From: Betaproteobacteria bacterium
Lineage (GTDB): Bacteria > Pseudomonadota > Gammaproteobacteria > Burkholderiales > Burkholderiaceae_A
Assembly (NCBI GenBank): GCA_028139685.1
Contig: JAOINQ010000021.1
Coordinates: 1 to 14,873, forward strand
Length of the DNA stretch: 14,873 nt
Reading direction: 5' to 3'
Shown: in pieces, positions 1-7,704 of the stretch
Layout: each line of letters opens with the position of its first letter
Position numbering within the stretch: the first letter of the stretch is position 1
Translations under genes and position numbers: made by a program
The notes under the pieces: model-generated
The model's input: the letters and a program-made list of their open reading frames with translations, nothing else
Databases searched by the model: none
Told to the model about the DNA's origin: nothing

Positions 1-328
1 TGACCAGAATTCCGTCTTCCATGCCCTCTGTTATTCTCCTGAAAGCTAATAAATTATTTTGTAATTTACTTTCCTGAAGAACCCCTTTTTTTAATAAAGA
101 ATCTGCAGAGGAATAAATCAACTTCCAAACACCATGGCAGTTTGGGCTAGTTTTATAGGACGAATTTTTCAACCAATTAAGAAATCGTTCTTGCTGAAAC
201 GATTGATATATAACCCACAAGCCTAAAATAGATATGCAAATAAATAGACTTATAATTAATGATGTCAGCAATCCAATTAATAAAGTGGATAACACTAGAA
301 GGATTAAAAGACTAAATGCTCTAGACAT
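1..328 (-). CDS. phoR: Phosphate regulon sensor histidine kinase PhoR, N-terminal fragment (runs off left edge)
   Basis: This reading frame is open from an ATG at 328 to the window edge, about 109 codons without a stop. An in-frame stop lies 10 codons upstream with no better start between, so the ATG is well fixed. The product begins MSRAFSLLILL; residues about 5-41 are almost entirely hydrophobic and read as two closely spaced membrane helices. A basic/polar linker follows (FQQERFLNWLKN). Near the edge, FRRITEGMEDGILV matches the entry into the PAS domain of PhoR proteins, which usually reads like F..A...lPDGvv. The catalytic histidine-kinase domains would lie outside the window. It sits 62 bp downstream of phoB on the same strand, the usual phoB-phoR order, so the two are probably cotranscribed. 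PhoR phosphorylates PhoB when phosphate is scarce. The identity rests mainly on position plus the membrane/PAS layout, since the kinase motifs cannot be seen. Confidence 0.82.
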   Translation of the reverse strand, partial: MSRAFSLLILLVLSTLLIGLLTSLIISLFICISILGLWVIYQSFQQERFLNWLKNSSYKTSPNCHGVWKLIYSSADSLLKKGVLQESKLQNNLLAFRRITEGMEDGILV

Positions 329-390
329 ACTTGCCGTTATTTGAAATGTACCAGATTAAAATTACCTCTGCTGGAATTTACAATTTTGAT

Positions 391-1101
391 TTATGGAGGG
401 GACTGATGAGTTTTTTCACTCACAAATTTGTAACCGCCACCTCTGATAGTCTGGATTAGCTTGTGAAAGTTCGTGCTCACTAATGCTTTTCTCAAACGTC
501 TGATGTGAACGTCAACGGTTCTTTCTTCCACAAATACGTGGTCACCCCAAACTTTGTCGAGAAGATGGGCCCTCGAATGGACTCTGTCAGTATGAGTCAT
601 TAAATAATGTAGAAGCTTGAATTCCTTGGGACCTAGTGTGATTCTTTCCTTGTTACCTAAAACTGTTCGGGTAGCAGGATACAGTGAAAGTCCAAAAATG
701 CTAACAACATCTTTAGTAAGTTCTGGTGATCTTCTTCTTAGAACGGCTTGAACCCTAGCGATCAGCTCTTTGGGTGAAAAGGGTTTGACAATATAGTCGT
801 CACAACCAGCATTAAGCCCCTCAATTTTATTTTCTTCCGATGACTTTGCGGTTAACATTATCACCGGGATATTTTTTGTTCTTATATTATTTCTTAAATG
901 TTTTGCGAAAGTTGGCCCATTTGTACCGGGAAGCATCCAATCCAAGATGATTAAGCCTGGCAGGCTTGTCTTAATTAAACTTTCCGCCTGCATGACATTT
1001 TTAGCACTTAGAACATCATATCCAACAAAACTCAAATTTACTCTGAGAATATCTGAAATTGCAGGTTCATCTTCAACGGTTAAGATAGTACACTTAATCA
1101 T
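391..1101 (-). CDS. phoB: Phosphate regulon response regulator PhoB (OmpR/PhoB family)
   Basis: The product has 236 residues, close to the roughly 230 of other PhoB proteins. The receiver domain (residues about 5-120) has the acidic pair in VEDEP (E10, D11), the phospho-acceptor D54 in LDWMLPG, the switch threonine T84 in VIMLTAK and the lysine K106 in DDYIVKPFSP. A winged-helix DNA-binding domain follows (about 135-230), with VWGDHVFVEERTVDVHIRRLR as its recognition region and the closing wing IRGGGYKF. When phosphorylated by PhoR, such regulators activate phosphate-acquisition genes by binding Pho boxes. The start is the ATG at 1101; upstream there is only a weak AGG-type ribosome site. It is divergent from the DUF971 gene, with 27 bp between the two starts, so its promoter must overlap the neighbour's 5' end. 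I found no convincing Pho box there. phoR follows directly, which supports the specific PhoB assignment over a generic OmpR-type regulator. Confidence 0.95.
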   Translation of the reverse strand: MIKCTILTVEDEPAISDILRVNLSFVGYDVLSAKNVMQAESLIKTSLPGLIILDWMLPGTNGPTFAKHLRNNIRTKNIPVIMLTAKSSEENKIEGLNAGCDDYIVKPFSPKELIARVQAVLRRRSPELTKDVVSIFGLSLYPATRTVLGNKERITLGPKEFKLLHYLMTHTDRVHSRAHLLDKVWGDHVFVEERTVDVHIRRLRKALVSTNFHKLIQTIRGGGYKFVSEKTHQSPP

Positions 1102-1128
1102 TCCATAACCTAAAATTTTTATTCGCTT

Positions 1129-1548
1129 ATGTCAATAAATACGGAGCTTGAAACTGTACCAAAACAGATTACATTAGACGAAAATGCAGCTACCCTTAGT
1201 TTATATTACTCAGAAGGTAGGGAATGTAAATTTACATACGAATTTTTAAGAGTATTCTCCCCCTCAGCAGAAGTTGTCGGGCACGGTCCAGGCCAGAGGG
1301 TAAATCCGATTGGTAAGGAGAATGTTAAAATCATAAAAGTTGATTCTGTAGGAAACTATGCTATTAAAATTACATTCTCTGATGGTCATGACACTGGTAT
1401 TTACTCATGGATATATTTTCAATGGTTAACTGAGAATAAAAAAGATCTATGGGAGAGGTACATTGAAGAAACTGGTAAAGAGGCGGACATGGTAGATGAA
1501 AAAAGTCACACTAATTGTTGGAATAACATATATAAAGAATCAAAATAG
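1129..1548 (+). CDS. DUF971 family protein (gamma-butyrobetaine hydroxylase-like N-terminal domain)
   Basis: This is a 139-residue protein. It carries the DUF971 signatures LRVFSPSAEVVGHGPGQ (residues about 40-56), VGNYAIKITFSDGHDTGIYSW in the middle and a W..YI element near the C-terminus. The fold is also found as the N-terminal domain of gamma-butyrobetaine hydroxylase, where it binds zinc, but the hydroxylase domain is absent here. The biochemical role of the free-standing family is unknown to me. In betaproteobacteria it commonly precedes ubiE, as here, with 2 bp between the genes, so it is the first gene of the ubiquinone/respiratory block. The ATG at 1129 has no recognisable Shine-Dalgarno sequence and lies 27 bp from the divergent phoB start, so its leader is very short or absent. 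The start fits the family length. The family call is secure; the function is not assigned. Confidence 0.9.
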   Translation: MSINTELETVPKQITLDENAATLSLYYSEGRECKFTYEFLRVFSPSAEVVGHGPGQRVNPIGKENVKIIKVDSVGNYAIKITFSDGHDTGIYSWIYFQWLTENKKDLWERYIEETGKEADMVDEKSHTNCWNNIYKESK

Positions 1549-1550
1549 TA

Positions 1551-2297
1551 ATGAAGGAAGACAAGAATAGCGTAGATTTTGGTCATACTAGGGTCAAACA
1601 TGGTGAGAAAAGCGGGCTTGTTCGGGAAGTTTTTTCAGAGGTCTCTGAGACATATGACCTTTTTAATGACGTCGCTTCGCTAGGATTTCACAGAATATGG
1701 AAAAAATACGCAATTTGGTTATTAAATCTTAAAAGCGGGGAAATCTTATTAGATGTCGCAAGCGGTTCTGGTGATTTGGCCATCACAGCTTCTGAGTTGG
1801 TTAAACCGGCTGGCGCTGTAGTTATGTGTGACATTAATGACAGAATGTTAGAACATGGGAGGGATCGTTGTCTTGATGAAGGTAAGCTCATACCACTGGT
1901 TAAAGCAAATGCCGAAAGTCTTCCCTTTATGGACGATTCTTTTGATAAGTTAACTATTGGGTTTGGGCTAAGAAATATTACAGATAAAGTAAGGGCTTTA
2001 AAAGAGTTTAAAAGGGTATTACGTCCTGGCGGCAAAGCACTTATTTTAGAATTTTCGCAGATGTCAGAAGGCAATCCGATAAAAAAAGCCTACGATTGGT
2101 ATTCCTATAATATACTGCCGAAATTAGGTGAACTAACAGCCGGTAAAAGCGGTCCTTATACATACCTTGTCGAGTCGATAAGAGAGTATCCGGGCCCTAA
2201 TCAGATATCGGAGTTATTGAAAACCGTTGGCTTCTCGTCAGTGAGATTTCAGCCTTTGTTCCCGGGAGGGGTAACTGTTCACCAGGTTATAAAATAA
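1551..2297 (+). CDS. ubiE: Ubiquinone/menaquinone biosynthesis C-methyltransferase UbiE
   Basis: The product has 248 residues, the normal length for UbiE/COQ5. It is a class I SAM-dependent methyltransferase that C-methylates the benzoquinol ring in ubiquinone synthesis (and demethylmenaquinol where menaquinone is made). Family signatures are the N-terminal VFSEVSETYDLFNDVASLG (residues about 27-45), SAM-binding motif I LLDVASGSGDLA (66-77), the DINDRMLEHGRD acidic loop, the GFGLRNITD block and LRPGGKALILEFSQ. Near the C-terminus are the GPYTYLVESIREYP signature and the closing GGVTVHQVIK. The ATG is 2 bp after the DUF971 stop, indicating translational coupling; no strong ribosome site is visible. 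The next gene starts 28 bp downstream. Motif I has S where many homologues have G/T (usual AGGTGD, here ASGSGD), a conservative difference. Confidence 0.96.
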   Translation: MKEDKNSVDFGHTRVKHGEKSGLVREVFSEVSETYDLFNDVASLGFHRIWKKYAIWLLNLKSGEILLDVASGSGDLAITASELVKPAGAVVMCDINDRMLEHGRDRCLDEGKLIPLVKANAESLPFMDDSFDKLTIGFGLRNITDKVRALKEFKRVLRPGGKALILEFSQMSEGNPIKKAYDWYSYNILPKLGELTAGKSGPYTYLVESIREYPGPNQISELLKTVGFSSVRFQPLFPGGVTVHQVIK

Positions 2298-2325
2298 ACG
2301 TTAATTTTTTCAAGAGGGAGTTGGT

Positions 2326-3222
2326 ATGGCTGGGTTAACATTAAATAAACCGAATAAATTGTTCATAGGTTTTTTGCTGATTTCTTTTTTTAGCTTATTA
2401 GCACTTGAATCGACAGAAGCTCGCCGGATGGGAGGTGGGCGCTCTTTTGGGAAAATGCCTCCCATCAAACGACAAGCTACCACACCGTCGAAGGCACCTG
2501 AAAATGTTAGCCCTAAAAATGTTCCGAATTCTGCGGTCTCGAACAGGGGAGGTATGGGTATGTTGGGCGGTCTAGCTGCTGGACTGGGCCTTGCCGCTTT
2601 GGCATCTTACCTCGGGATTGGGGGAGAGTTAATGGGCCTTCTAGTTATTTTTGGAATTTGTCTTCTTTGTTTTGTTGCTTTTCGAGTTTTTTTTTCGAAA
2701 GGGTTAGCAAGAATGGCTCTGGCTGGTGGTTCGCCAGAAAGGTTTACTCAAACTCCTGTCGAAGAGAAAACAGAAAATACGATTGTAGGTAGTACAGAGG
2801 CAGTTCGGTATACAAACGGAAACTTCGAGTGGGAGATACCTGAACAAGAGAAATTTCTGGAGGTTGCTAAGTCAAAGTTTATTGAACTTCAAGAACATTG
2901 GTCATCAGGCGATCTAGCTAGGTTGGAAAACTTTTGCACAGAGGACCTCATGAAACATCTTTCTAGGGAATTAGAAAATGAAGATAACCCTTCCTCTAAC
3001 CTTTCAGTGGTAGAGTTAGAGGCTTATCTCGAAGGCAGCAAATTCACCACAAATCAATCTGGAGAAACTGTCTCAGAGGTCTACGTAAGGTTTAACGGTC
3101 TTATGAGAGAATCGGAGTCTTTGCCCACAAAATTTAATGAAGTATGGACGCTGCAAAAGTTAGATACTTCTAATGAAGGTTGGTTGTTAGCAGGTATCTT
3201 TCAGGATAAGGAATTGGGTTGA
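2326..3222 (+). CDS. Membrane-anchored Tim44-like domain protein
   Basis: The product has 298 residues. The N-terminus (residues about 10-30) is a hydrophobic signal sequence or signal anchor ending near ALESTEA. It is followed by the RRMGGGRSFG motif typical of bacterial Tim44-like proteins next to ubiE. A low-complexity Pro/Lys/Thr-rich linker comes next, then a glycine/alanine-rich segment and a strongly hydrophobic helix (about 75-120) that should span the membrane. The C-terminal half (about 175-298) is the Tim44/MBA1-like domain, with F..VAKSKFIELQ..W.SGDL and an ending close to the usual GW.LAGI.Q. Such proteins are assumed to sit in the inner membrane; the bacterial function is not established, and homology to mitochondrial Tim44 does not prove a role in protein import. 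The start is well supported: GAGGGAG at 2314-2320, 5 bp before the ATG. It lies between ubiE and ubiJ, as in many betaproteobacteria. Confidence 0.9.
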   Translation: MAGLTLNKPNKLFIGFLLISFFSLLALESTEARRMGGGRSFGKMPPIKRQATTPSKAPENVSPKNVPNSAVSNRGGMGMLGGLAAGLGLAALASYLGIGGELMGLLVIFGICLLCFVAFRVFFSKGLARMALAGGSPERFTQTPVEEKTENTIVGSTEAVRYTNGNFEWEIPEQEKFLEVAKSKFIELQEHWSSGDLARLENFCTEDLMKHLSRELENEDNPSSNLSVVELEAYLEGSKFTTNQSGETVSEVYVRFNGLMRESESLPTKFNEVWTLQKLDTSNEGWLLAGIFQDKELG

Positions 3223-3235
3223 GGTATAGTTAAAT

Positions 3236-3817
3236 ATGATTGGTTTGCGCCTGGCTGTGAGAGATTTTATCAATAGACATCTTGAAAATGATGAGTCCTT
3301 GCTGGTGCAAACCAAAATGCTTTCTGAAAAAAAAATTATTGTTTTGGTGCCAGATATTTTTCCGGTCACGGTGTCGTTTGAAATAGAGATTGGTTCTGAT
3401 GGTCTTGTTGATGACATGGTTATTACTCAAAAAGAAATAGAAGGAACCGAAGACATCTTAAGAATCACCATTACCAAAAAATTTGTCACATCGCGTCTAC
3501 AAAAGGTGACCTCTGATTTTTTTTCTCCCGATGAAAATGCATCAGTCCGTTCATCTTTGTTTGGACAGGGTTTGAAAATCGAGGGTGACGTAGATGATAT
3601 TCAAACCGTCGGCGATATAGTTGAAGGGTTAGTCGATAGAATCGCTAGAAAATATAACGACGTCAAAATTGTAAAAGAAAATTTAACGAAAGGCACTAAC
3701 TCGTTTTTTAGTGATTTTGTAGTGAGTAAAAAAGATTTTGAAAAGCAAGGTCGAACCCTTAATGAGTTAATGGAGCGGTTAAAAAATTTAGAAAAAGAAC
3801 TCAAATCTCCTCGTTGA
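3236..3817 (+). CDS. ubiJ: UbiJ-like ubiquinone biosynthesis accessory factor (SCP2-type domain)
   Basis: The product has 193 residues, close to UbiJ proteins at about 200. The first part (residues about 3-110) fits the SCP2-like lipid-binding fold, including the IEGDVD segment near residue 107 that corresponds to the conserved GDA region. The C-terminal third is charged and ends in a predicted coiled coil (LNELMERLKNLEKELK), as in UbiJ. UbiJ is thought to hold ubiquinone intermediates for the soluble Ubi enzyme complex. Sequence conservation is low, as is usual for this family, so the call depends partly on its place after ubiE and the Tim44-like gene. The ATG is 13 bp after the upstream stop, with GAGG at 3221-3224 as a rather distant ribosome site. 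ubiB, which normally follows, is absent; the 3' end overlaps the convergent pgi by 17 bp. A generic SCP2 protein is the alternative. Confidence 0.75.
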   Translation: MIGLRLAVRDFINRHLENDESLLVQTKMLSEKKIIVLVPDIFPVTVSFEIEIGSDGLVDDMVITQKEIEGTEDILRITITKKFVTSRLQKVTSDFFSPDENASVRSSLFGQGLKIEGDVDDIQTVGDIVEGLVDRIARKYNDVKIVKENLTKGTNSFFSDFVVSKKDFEKQGRTLNELMERLKNLEKELKSPR

Positions 3818-5288
3818 AGTTTCTGGTTTTCGATAATAAAAGTTGCTTGCCTAATTCAACTCCTGGTTGGTCAAAGCAGTTTAGATTCCAAAATACACTT
3901 TGCACGTATACTTTATGTTCCATTAATGCCATAAACCCCCCTAAATTGTAGGGGGAGACGCCGTTGATACTTATTATTGAACTCGGCCTGTTTCCATCAA
4001 AACCCTTTAAAGGCGAACCCATAGCAAGTGCGTCTGCCTGTGCCCGAATATTTTCTCTCGTATATGATGAAACGGGTAGATTGTTCGTCTCAGGTTCATC
4101 TGCAAGGACTTCAACAAAGGTGGTAGGGACGATATCGGTTCCCTGATGTAAAAGTTGGAAATAGGCATGCTGTGCGTCAAATCCTGACCCACCCCAAATT
4201 ATGCTAGATGTCGGATAGGATACTTTGGACCCCTCTTTATCAATTGATTTTCCAAGTGATTCCATTTCCAGTTGTTGCAAATAAGGGACGAGATCGTCGA
4301 GTATTGAAGAATAACTTACGATTAATTGTGTGGGGAAATTCAAAAAGTTTCTATTCCAAATTGAGATTAAAGCCATGATAATTGGTAAATTTTCGAGAAA
4401 TGTCGCGTCATAAAAATGCTTGTCCATGTTTCTTGCCCCTTGTCGAAAACTGTCGAAATTCTCCTTACCAGCCATTAGGGCAAGAGACAAACCCATAGCA
4501 GACCAAATTGAAAAGCGCCCACCTAATTTTTTAGGAATTTCGAAAATATGGTCGCTTCTAAAACCTTTTGCTTTAGCGCTTTTTGAATTGCTAGTCACAA
4601 TTGAAAAATGGGAAAAAATTCCTTCTTTGCTACATTCGTTATCGTGCAACCATTTTCTTGCATAATCGAAAAGAAAGAAAAGCTCGGGGGTTTCCAAAGA
4701 TTTACTTTGCACAACAAAAAACGTAGATGCGGCGTTACAAGTCATAAGATGTTCACACAAATCCAACCCATCCGGATTAGAGAAGAAACCGAATTTTAAT
4801 CTCGAGGTTTGGTAATTATTTTTTAATGCTTTGTGCACAAATTTCTGAGGTATTATTGACCCGCCGAGCCCAAGAAAAATTACATTCTCAAAACGATCAT
4901 TTCTCCAACCTGTTTTTTCTCCTTTCTCTAATTTTTCGCATAGTTCTTGCATCATAAAAAATTGTTTTTCTATTTGTTTCAATGTGTCAGTACTTTCATC
5001 TATGAAACCAGTCGCCTCTTGACGAAAAACAGTGTGTAAGGCCATTTCTTTTCCTAAAAATAAGTCCCTTGCTTTTTTTTTGAAATTTTTAATTTGATCA
5101 AGTTTGGTTAAACTAGATAAAATTTTCTGCTCAACAAGTTGTCTACTGTAATCTATCGAGATACCCTCAAATTTAACAAGTTGCTGATTGTTAGGTACGA
5201 GCGTATTTACTTCCTTTTTTTTAAGTTTTTTGATTATTTTTGAAGCTTTTTTAGTCAAGTCTGCATGTAGTAGTTCATTGGTTTTCAT
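3801..5288 (-). CDS. pgi: Glucose-6-phosphate isomerase
   Basis: This enzyme interconverts glucose-6-phosphate and fructose-6-phosphate in glycolysis and gluconeogenesis. The 495-residue product lies between the short and the roughly 550-residue classes. Phosphate-binding segments are LGLGGSIIPQ and SKSLETPE; the family signatures are KLGGRFSIWSAMGL, QLEMESLGK and VELGKQLL. The expected active-site residues are present: E343 in LEMES, H374 in DAQHAYFQLLHQGT and K481 in ELGKQ (numbered from the ATG at 5288). The start is uncertain: an in-frame TTG at 5300 has GAG 7 bp upstream and would add four residues, while the ATG at 5288 lacks a clear ribosome site. It is divergent from panD and converges on ubiJ, overlapping it by 17 bp, so it is a single-gene unit with no functional link to its neighbours. 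The lysine-rich N-terminus (IIKKLKKKE) fits an AT-rich genome. Confidence 0.95.
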   Translation of the reverse strand: MKTNELLHADLTKKASKIIKKLKKKEVNTLVPNNQQLVKFEGISIDYSRQLVEQKILSSLTKLDQIKNFKKKARDLFLGKEMALHTVFRQEATGFIDESTDTLKQIEKQFFMMQELCEKLEKGEKTGWRNDRFENVIFLGLGGSIIPQKFVHKALKNNYQTSRLKFGFFSNPDGLDLCEHLMTCNAASTFFVVQSKSLETPELFFLFDYARKWLHDNECSKEGIFSHFSIVTSNSKSAKAKGFRSDHIFEIPKKLGGRFSIWSAMGLSLALMAGKENFDSFRQGARNMDKHFYDATFLENLPIIMALISIWNRNFLNFPTQLIVSYSSILDDLVPYLQQLEMESLGKSIDKEGSKVSYPTSSIIWGGSGFDAQHAYFQLLHQGTDIVPTTFVEVLADEPETNNLPVSSYTRENIRAQADALAMGSPLKGFDGNRPSSIISINGVSPYNLGGFMALMEHKVYVQSVFWNLNCFDQPGVELGKQLLLSKTRNFNEEI

Positions 5289-5370
5289 ATCTTTTTTCAA
5301 TTTTTATCTCGTTTGTTGCAGTTTGTGGTACTTTTAAAAAGAACGCTAACACAGAAAATTTACAAAAAAA

Positions 5371-5721
5371 ATGCAAAATGTGATTTTAAAAGGAAAACTT
5401 CATAGGGTCACTGTTACGGGGAATGATTTGCACTATGAAGGGTCCATTTCAATAGATAGTTTTTTACTCGAACTGGCTGGAATCCATGAGTTTGAAAAGG
5501 TTGAAATTTATAACATCAACACCGGCGAGAGGTTCGAAACATACGCAATTGCGTCTAAAGCAGGGTCTGGTGTTGTTGCGTTAAATGGGGCTGCAGCTCG
5601 AAAGGCAATGAAAGGAGATCTTTTAATTGTCTGTAGCTACATCTTACTCTCTTCTGAGGAGTTAAGGACCTTTAAGCCTACCGTCATAAAGGTTGATGAG
5701 AACAATACACCACTAAAATAG
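5371..5721 (+). CDS. panD: Aspartate 1-decarboxylase proenzyme (PanD)
   Basis: PanD converts L-aspartate to beta-alanine for pantothenate and coenzyme A. The 116-residue protein is made as an inactive precursor that cleaves itself between Gly24 and Ser25; the site is intact in LHYEGSISID, and Ser25 becomes the pyruvoyl cofactor. K9, R54 and Y58, which line the active site in characterised PanD, are present (GKLHRV; GERFETYAIA). The later LNGAAARKA block also matches. It is divergent from pgi, with 82 bp between the starts, and pabBC follows after 33 bp. The spacer upstream is AT-rich, with a run of A just before the ATG and no Shine-Dalgarno sequence. Possible promoter elements are present there, but none is convincing. 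Other pantothenate genes (panB, panC) are not in the window. Confidence 0.96.
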   Translation: MQNVILKGKLHRVTVTGNDLHYEGSISIDSFLLELAGIHEFEKVEIYNINTGERFETYAIASKAGSGVVALNGAAARKAMKGDLLIVCSYILLSSEELRTFKPTVIKVDENNTPLK

Positions 5722-5754
5722 TATTCTCATGCTGTTTTATCACTTAAGCGCAAT

Positions 5755-7608
5755 ATGACTTTTGATCAAAATGTTATTCTTTTGGACGATGTATCCAGTA
5801 GCATTGAAAACCGAAAAAGTCGGTTGTATGAATCTCATATTGGTTTCATAGAAGTTTATGAGTTAAAAGAGATTGAAAAGTCCCTAGAGCTTATTCAGAG
5901 TAGATTAGAGAGCGGTATTCACGCGGTTTGTTGTTTTTCTTATAACTTAGGACTGGCTTTTCAGGGCCTTCCTCTTAAAGCTAGTTTATTGAATTCGCCA
6001 CTAATTCGAGTATGGTTTTTCAAGGAGTACAGGAAATTAAGCACTACAGAGGTCGACGAATGGATTGAGGCTAGGCTCGAGCTAGAAAGGATAGAGCAAG
6101 CGGAAATTGAGGGTGGAATTATTGACGTAAACTTTGAGATAGATGAAAAAACTTTTTGTGAAAATATTGATAATATTCACAGCCATATCCGAGAAGGTGA
6201 GACATACCAGGTAAATTACACTTTCAATGTAACGGGTAAAACCTATGGTTCGACAATCGGCCTATATAAAAGACTAAGACAGAGGCAACATTGTCGCTAC
6301 GGAGCCCTTATTTGCTCCGGAGGAAACAGGATACTATCTTTTTCGCCCGAACTGTTTTTATCAAAAACAGGGACAAGTATCCTAACGAAACCGATGAAGG
6401 GTACTTTGTCCTCAAGAGAACACTCTGCTAAGGATTTGAAGAACGATACGAAAAATCGTGCGGAAAATGTCATGATCGTCGACTTACTGAGAAACGATTT
6501 GTCTCAGATAAGTAAAGTAGGTAGTGTTAGAGCGCCACAGCTCTTCGAGGTGGAAAATGTGGGAAACATTTTGCAAATGACCTCCTCCGTTACAAGTGAA
6601 ATTTGTCCTGATATAACAATAACTGATTTGCTTAGAGCCACTTTCCCGTGCGGTTCGATTACTGGTGCACCAAAAAAATCTACAATGGGAATAATTTCCG
6701 AATTAGAACATAGTGGTCGAGGTATTTATTGCGGCTCATTGGGCTGGTTCGATGCTATTACAGCCGGTAACAAGGGTTTTGCAGACTTTACCCTAAATGT
6801 TGCAATCAGGACTTTGGAAATTGATAGCAAAAATAATTTCTCCTTCGGGGTGGGTTCCGGCGTTACTATTGACTCAAACAGTCAAACCGAGTGGAATGAG
6901 TGCCTGCTTAAATCGAATTTTTTTGTGAAGCTTCCTAGTGCAGTCGGAGTTTTTGAATCTATGCTTTTAAAGGATAATGTTGTTCTAAGACAGGATGCGC
7001 ATTTTAACAGGCTTAGTAAGTCAGCTGAGAATTTAGGAATACCTTATAATCTGGACGAAATTGAATTCCTTTTACAGGAATATGTTCACAATACTAAAGA
7101 CCTAAATAATGGCCTTTGGAAGATACGATTAGCATTATCTGCTAGCGGAAAATTAAATATAAAGCACACAAAGCTCGAAGACACCGTTAAAAAAAATATT
7201 GTTTTTTGGGCAAATGATTTGATCGGGAGAACCTCCGGTGTGACAAATAGCAACGATCCACTTTTAATGCATAAAACAAGTTCGAGGGCTAGTTATGACT
7301 TGGCATACAGCGAAGCGGAAAAAAATGGAGGATTTGATGCAATTTTCGTAAATGAAAAAAATGAGGTCACTGAGGGAGGCAGAAGTAACTTCCTCATGAA
7401 GAAACAAGGAGTGATGGTAACCCCACCATTAGAATGCGGTCTATTGCCGGGTATTATGAGAGCCGAGTTGCTAAATTCTGAAGATTTTTTGATTAGAGAA
7501 GAGGTAATAAAGAAAAAGGATGTTACTACAGATTCAGAAATTTATCTTTGTAATGCATTAAGGGGCCTTTTTAAGGTTATATTGAAGACACAAAAAAATC
7601 TAAATTGA
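5755..7608 (+). CDS. pabBC: Fused aminodeoxychorismate synthase component I / 4-amino-4-deoxychorismate lyase (PabB-PabC)
   Basis: This bifunctional 617-residue protein makes p-aminobenzoate for folate. Residues about 1-385 are PabB: a reduced TrpE-like N-terminal domain, then the chorismate-binding domain with PMKGT (K215, the lysine that forms the covalent intermediate in PabB-type enzymes), AENVMIVDLLRNDL, CGSITGAPKK and FGVGSGVT. Residues about 390-617 are a class IV PLP-dependent lyase resembling PabC, with FES near its start, MHKTSSRASYD containing the probable PLP lysine K507, EGGRSNF and GLLPGIMR. PabB uses ammonia from a PabA glutaminase, which must be encoded elsewhere. The start has no clear ribosome site; it is 33 bp after panD, and the two may be cotranscribed. 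The 101-bp gap before glyA has no evident terminator. PabBC fusions are known in several proteobacteria. Its place before a THF-dependent operon is suggestive. Confidence 0.93.
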   Translation: MTFDQNVILLDDVSSSIENRKSRLYESHIGFIEVYELKEIEKSLELIQSRLESGIHAVCCFSYNLGLAFQGLPLKASLLNSPLIRVWFFKEYRKLSTTEVDEWIEARLELERIEQAEIEGGIIDVNFEIDEKTFCENIDNIHSHIREGETYQVNYTFNVTGKTYGSTIGLYKRLRQRQHCRYGALICSGGNRILSFSPELFLSKTGTSILTKPMKGTLSSREHSAKDLKNDTKNRAENVMIVDLLRNDLSQISKVGSVRAPQLFEVENVGNILQMTSSVTSEICPDITITDLLRATFPCGSITGAPKKSTMGIISELEHSGRGIYCGSLGWFDAITAGNKGFADFTLNVAIRTLEIDSKNNFSFGVGSGVTIDSNSQTEWNECLLKSNFFVKLPSAVGVFESMLLKDNVVLRQDAHFNRLSKSAENLGIPYNLDEIEFLLQEYVHNTKDLNNGLWKIRLALSASGKLNIKHTKLEDTVKKNIVFWANDLIGRTSGVTNSNDPLLMHKTSSRASYDLAYSEAEKNGGFDAIFVNEKNEVTEGGRSNFLMKKQGVMVTPPLECGLLPGIMRAELLNSEDFLIREEVIKKKDVTTDSEIYLCNALRGLFKVILKTQKNLN

Positions 7609-7640
7609 GTTAAAAAGTGACTTAAAAGGTAGCAAATGTA

Positions 7641-7669
7641 TTGATGTAAAATCGCCATCAGGTTATCAT
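7641..7669 (+). promoter_or_regulatory. Probable sigma-70 promoter of the glyA-ftfL operon
   Basis: A -35-like TTGATG (7641-7646) and a -10-like TATCAT (7664-7669) are separated by exactly 17 bp. Transcription would start near 7676, giving a leader of about 34 nt before the glyA ATG at 7710. That is too short for a riboswitch of any class I know. It lies in the only sizeable gap upstream of the six-gene operon. This was found by eye, without scoring against a background. Confidence 0.5.
7642..7660. promoter_or_regulatory. Candidate LysR-type regulator binding palindrome
   Basis: TGATG and CATCA form a perfect 5-bp inverted repeat around a 9-bp centre. The inner T (7645) and A (7657) are 11 bases apart, so the site has the T-N11-A form of LysR-family boxes. 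It covers the -35 element of the proposed promoter. In Methylobacterium, serine-cycle genes are controlled by the LysR-type regulator QscR, so such a site is plausible here, but no regulator gene is in the window. Short palindromes arise by chance, so confidence is limited. Confidence 0.35.
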
Positions 7670-7700
7670 TTCGGATTTACAAATCAAATTTTTGCCAAAC

Positions 7701-7704
7701 GGAG
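7701..7704 (+). promoter_or_regulatory. Ribosome binding site fixing the glyA start
   Basis: GGAG lies 5 bp before the ATG at 7710. An in-frame TTG at 7692 lies upstream of this site and would add six residues, so the ribosome site favours the ATG. Confidence 0.7.

Noticed and set aside
1112..1135. Minus-strand TTGACA upstream of phoB as a promoter -35
   Set aside because: A -10 at normal spacing would be TTAGGT/TAGGTT, a poor match, and would put the transcription start almost on the ATG.
1102..1160. Possible Pho box upstream of phoB
   Set aside because: Only one loose TGTCA half-site is visible; the second half at 11-bp periodicity is missing.
1688..2074. 128-codon open frame antisense to ubiE
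   Set aside because: It mirrors a conserved methyltransferase gene; no ribosome site or family features.
5301..5370. Divergent promoters between pgi and panD
   Set aside because: Several AT-rich hexamers fit loosely but none stands out, so no site was listed.
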